Source: Methanosarcinales archaeon
GTDB taxonomy: Archaea > Halobacteriota > Methanosarcinia > Methanosarcinales > EX4572-44
DNA: 7,399 bases
Direction of reading: 5' to 3'
Assembly (NCBI GenBank): GCA_004212095.1
Contig: RXIJ01000073.1
Span: 1 to 7,399 of the forward strand
Each line of letters opens with the position of its first letter. Within the stretch, counting starts at the first letter, position 1. Made by a program: the position numbers and the translations under genes. Under the pieces are notes generated by a model that did no database searches, was not told where the DNA came from, and was given only the letters and a program-made list of their open reading frames with translations. Shown piece by piece: positions 5,104 through 7,399 of this stretch.

Positions 5104-5892
5104 ATGCCTGTTACTACTAGTATTGGTAGAAAATCTCAATATATTGATTGTCGCGCAGAAATTGGTGTTGGAGTATCTGCCGGGATTGCTCAACGCGGTA
5201 CTATTGGTCTTGCCCTCAAGTACGATGTATTAGTACTTGGCATGTCAGGTACGCGAAGACATGTCTTTAAACCAGTCTGTGAGATCAGCATGGGACTTCG
5301 AGAACGCGGTATTGAGCTCAGTGTGATGATTTTAAGCACTGGTGAAGGTGTACCAGAGGACTTTCCCGGAACGTTTGCAGTAAAAGATACGTTCATGCAT
5401 CTTACACCAAAAGAACTGGAACAGATGAAACCTGCTAAGGTGTTAATCGCTCATTTCGGAAACGTGAAACGACATGTACTTTACAAAGCAAGGATGCTTC
5501 TTCGAAACATTGACAAGCCATGTATAATTGTCTGCCAGACGCCCATAGATTTTGAAGATTTTGCAGAATTGGGTGTGCGGACTTTATATGTGCGACCGAT
5601 AGAAGAAAATGTTGGAACCAAAGGCTACGTGTCAGGTATTATCACTGATGTTGCCCGTGGTGTTACCTGCTCTAAATCCAAAGTCGATGAAACCGCCAGA
5701 GAAGTGTGGATTAGTATGCCACCACAATACCTCGAGCCGTCATTACCGTTTGAGGCTGGAAAAACTGCGCGATATGTACCAACCGGCACAAAAGGAGTTA
5801 TTAAAGATATCCAGGATGACAAACAGGGCAGATGGGCAATGCTCGAGGGCACAGACCTGTGGTACCACACAAGCAAACTCGAATATGTATAA
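5104..5892 (+). CDS. mcrC: McrC-type MCR activation protein fused to a DUF2098-like C-terminal domain
   Basis: Residues 1-195 match McrC, the 'operon protein C' of methyl-coenzyme M reductase, with the landmarks GRKSQYIDCR (8-17), AQRGT (29-33), GTRRHVFKPVCEI (49-61) and FGNVKRHVLYKAR (118-130). McrC is a component of the ATP-dependent complex that reductively activates MCR by returning nickel in F430 to Ni(I). Typical McrC proteins are about 200 aa; this one has 262. Residues 215-262 (FEAGKTARYVPTGTKGVIKD, WAMLEGTDLWYHTSKLE) resemble DUF2098, a small archaeal domain common in methanogens and normally a separate protein. The reading frame is continuous, so this is a real fusion and not an artefact of adjacent genes. 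The gene is divergent from a B12-radical SAM enzyme and not in an mcrBDCGA cluster within this window. The McrC assignment is firm; the identity of the tail domain is moderately sure. Confidence 0.92.
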   Translation: MPVTTSIGRKSQYIDCRAEIGVGVSAGIAQRGTIGLALKYDVLVLGMSGTRRHVFKPVCEISMGLRERGIELSVMILSTGEGVPEDFPGTFAVKDTFMHLTPKELEQMKPAKVLIAHFGNVKRHVLYKARMLLRNIDKPCIIVCQTPIDFEDFAELGVRTLYVRPIEENVGTKGYVSGIITDVARGVTCSKSKVDETAREVWISMPPQYLEPSLPFEAGKTARYVPTGTKGVIKDIQDDKQGRWAMLEGTDLWYHTSKLEYV

Positions 5893-5948
5893 AAGGAATT
5901 TTTTGGCTATACGATATTTTAAATAGATTGGGGTTGAGAACCGCGGCT
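5893..5948 (+). terminator. T-run terminator after mcrC
   Basis: Six T residues at 5899-5904 start 7 nt after the mcrC stop, fitting archaeal intrinsic termination. The rest of the 56-bp convergent gap shows no gene. No equally good T-run was seen for the opposing membrane-protein gene. Confidence 0.45.
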
Positions 5949-6836
5949 TTATTGCTTACTCATCTCAACAACATACCTGTTAATAATCAGTTTATCAGAA
6001 TCGCTCTTCGCAGCAATTGTGACGTAATCATCACTGGTTCCACTCGCTACTGCATCTGCTGGATATACAGGCGTCTGTTCAAACTCATATAAACTAACAT
6101 CATCAGCACTCCGAAGCTCTAACCCGGCTCCGGAGCCAGAATATAACAACAGGTCAATCTTCTTGCCAGTAAGTCTTGCAATCGTTGGTTTACCATAGAT
6201 TCCGCCTTCACCCTCACCAAAAAATTCATCAGTTGCTGTTAAGAAGTCATCAGAGGATTCATTATCAGCAGCACTGTTTTCCTCTTTTGCCCCGGAAAGT
6301 GTTTTAACAACTTTAGAGATCTCAGAGATCGTATCAGGATCTACATGTTCATTGTTTATGGTGATAAATATACTCCCAAAAACAAGAGTGAAAGCAAACA
6401 TCAATTTTAACAGAGCGCCACGCTTTGAAATAAGAGCAGACGATCGCACTATAGTAAATGAAGAATTCACTTCTTCGCTTAAAGAATCCATCACTGGATT
6501 CTTCTTTTCACGGTTATCATAGGCAGTTCTAAGCTTCTCGTGTAATACAGGATTTTTTTTTTCAATCAGCGGCACAATATTTCGATGTTTATCACCACGA
6601 TGAAAAAGGAATGTTAACACAAAAGAAAGTGCAACAGAAACTACGATTAAAAGCTCTGCTGCAGAAAAGGGAAGATTACCTGCTGCAAAACGAGAAACCA
6701 TATTCTCAACATCCAGATAAAAAAAGATGCCATAAAATAATGCAGTAACAGCAACAAAATCAATAAGCATCAAAAAACGAAGCTTTCTTCGAAACGATGC
6801 TTTCAACCGATCAAGTACACCAACAAATGCGTACAT
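5949..6836 (-). CDS. Three-helix archaeal membrane protein of unknown function, 295 aa
   Basis: Three hydrophobic segments are visible: about 20-41 (preceded by the basic RRKLR), 59-78 and 141-161. The positive-inside rule puts the N-terminus and the 62-residue loop between helices 2 and 3 (with NIVPLIEKKNPVLHEKLRTAYDNRE) in the cytoplasm, and the long C-terminal part (162-295) outside. That part has an acidic, Ser-rich linker (180-212) and then a compact beta-like domain (about 213-295, IYGKPTIARLTGKKIDLLLY). The general plan resembles uncharacterised archaeal membrane proteins that often neighbour MoxR/DUF58/von Willebrand-type genes (DUF7502-like), but no such partners are in the window and the assignment is tentative. 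A TATA-like TGTTTAAATG about 30 nt before ATG 6836 supports the start. It is convergent with mcrC and has no evident functional link to it. Confidence 0.75.
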   Translation of the reverse strand: MYAFVGVLDRLKASFRRKLRFLMLIDFVAVTALFYGIFFYLDVENMVSRFAAGNLPFSAAELLIVVSVALSFVLTFLFHRGDKHRNIVPLIEKKNPVLHEKLRTAYDNREKKNPVMDSLSEEVNSSFTIVRSSALISKRGALLKLMFAFTLVFGSIFITINNEHVDPDTISEISKVVKTLSGAKEENSAADNESSDDFLTATDEFFGEGEGGIYGKPTIARLTGKKIDLLLYSGSGAGLELRSADDVSLYEFEQTPVYPADAVASGTSDDYVTIAAKSDSDKLIINRYVVEMSKQ

Positions 6837-6860
6837 TCATACTGCATATTAAACTGCAAT

Positions 6861-6870
6861 CATTTAAACA
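6861..6870 (-). promoter_or_regulatory. TATA-like box of the membrane-protein gene
   Basis: TGTTTAAATG on the minus strand is centred about 30 nt before ATG 6836, predicting a start of transcription within a few nt of the start codon. No SD sequence is seen before the ATG, consistent with a nearly leaderless message. Confidence 0.4.
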
Positions 6871-6903
6871 TTGTCAACGACTGCACAGCTTCGTTCTGTA
6901 GAA

Positions 6904-6922
6904 CTGCATGCTCCGTATGCAG
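6904..6922. repeat. Short inverted repeat near the transposase relic
   Basis: CTGCAT (6904-6909) and ATGCAG (6917-6922) form a 6-bp inverted repeat around 7 nt. It lies between the membrane-protein promoter and the 3' end of the transposase relic. It may be a weak hairpin, part of a degraded element end, or chance; nothing else is visible in 6871-6966. Confidence 0.25.
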
Positions 6923-6966
6923 AAAATAACTCTCGATTGAGATAATATAGTCAAACACCTAAACAT

Positions 6967-7399
6967 TCAAGACTTTTTAATGTGTGGCGCAAATTTATTA
7001 ATCCATGATTTAGCGTAACTTAATTGATATTGCACGCTTCAATACATCCAGGTTTTTTATGAACGTTTTTGAAATCTCCCTTTTTGCATCTTTTCGGATA
7101 TATTCAATTGGATTCGAGATCCAGGGAATATGAGGGGAGGGTACTCAAGTACAATACCCGGTTTCTTCGCACATTCCTGTACTATTTTTGCCTTGTGAGA
7201 ACTAAAGTCATCCGGTATTGTGATAACCCCTCCTTTTGGGTTTGCCTTTCGACCGTTTTGAGAAACATCGGATATCCTCCTTTTTTGAACGCTTACGAAA
7301 ACAATAACTGATCGTCCGTTTATTGGATAAAAACCAAAGGTATTTGCCCTAAGTTTACTGGTATTTTTATAGATGACCGTTTTTCCGAATGACCAGGGT
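6967..7399 (-). pseudogene. IS630-family transposase, 3' part, frameshifted and cut by the window edge
   Basis: On the minus strand the first frame, from 7398, reads WSFGKTVIYKN, then ANTFGFYPINGRSVIVF and PDDFSSHKAKIVQECAKKPG, matching the core of IS630/Tc1-type DDE transposases, where LDNxxxHK carries the second catalytic Asp (codon at 7210-7212). The usual continuation, PPYSPDLNPIEYIW, is broken: SYSLDLE appears in a second frame and NPIEYIRKDAKR, with the catalytic Glu at 7103-7105, in a third. The typical ending AKSWINKFAPHIKKS returns in the second frame and stops at 6967-6969. At least three frame changes within about 120 bp make this an inactive relic, unless there are assembly errors. 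The 5' part, with the first catalytic Asp, lies outside the window. Terminal inverted repeats could not be identified. Confidence 0.8.

Noticed and set aside
5609..5926. Second plus-strand frame overlapping the mcrC C-terminus
   Set aside because: The McrC frame is continuous and domain-supported throughout; this overlapping frame has no features of its own.
7069..7311. 80-codon plus-strand frame at the right end
   Set aside because: It is antisense to the transposase relic, whose conserved residues are on the minus strand.

Overview
The window comes from an archaeon of the methanogen/ANME type. Three ribosomal protein genes in the archaeal order L1-L10(P0)-L12(P1) carry archaeal hallmarks, including the GLGALFG tail of L12 and the long P0-type L10. 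A recognisable McrC protein, the accessory subunit of methyl-coenzyme M reductase (MCR) metabolism, restricts the host to methane- or alkane-metabolising archaea. A/T-rich TATA-like boxes lie about 25-30 nt before several start codons, as expected for archaeal, often leaderless, transcripts. The lineage cannot be fixed from this window alone. A halobacteriotal methanogen, an ANME group or a Syntrophoarchaeum-like alkane oxidiser would all fit.

Layout. Positions 74-1212 (minus) hold a two-gene unit: a small membrane-anchored protein of unknown function, followed by a tetratricopeptide-repeat protein whose GTG start overlaps the upstream stop as GTGA. The TPR gene consists of near-identical 120-bp DNA repeats. 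After a divergent intergenic region of about 270 bp comes the plus-strand ribosomal operon rpl1-rpl10-rpl12 (1486-3514). Its leader can fold so that the rpl1 Shine-Dalgarno sequence is buried in a stem. The rpl1/rpl10 junction is unusual: the stop/SD/start module is present twice (28 of 32 bases identical, 67 nt apart), with a 9-bp GCAA-tetraloop hairpin directly before the rpl10 SD.

Positions 3684-5892 form the MCR-related part: a B12-binding radical SAM enzyme (minus) and mcrC (plus), transcribed divergently from a 115-bp region that contains mirrored TATA-like boxes and a 12-bp perfect palindrome. The McrC protein carries an extra C-terminal module of about 48 residues resembling DUF2098, so it appears to be a fusion. 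With the radical SAM methyltransferase-like neighbour this suggests a small MCR maturation/activation locus, although no mcrA, mcrB or mcrG is in view.

Convergent to mcrC is a three-helix membrane protein (5949-6836, minus) of an archaeal family of unknown function. The right end (6967-7399, minus) holds the frameshifted 3' part of an IS630-family transposase, cut by the window edge. No tRNA, rRNA, CRISPR array or replication origin was seen.
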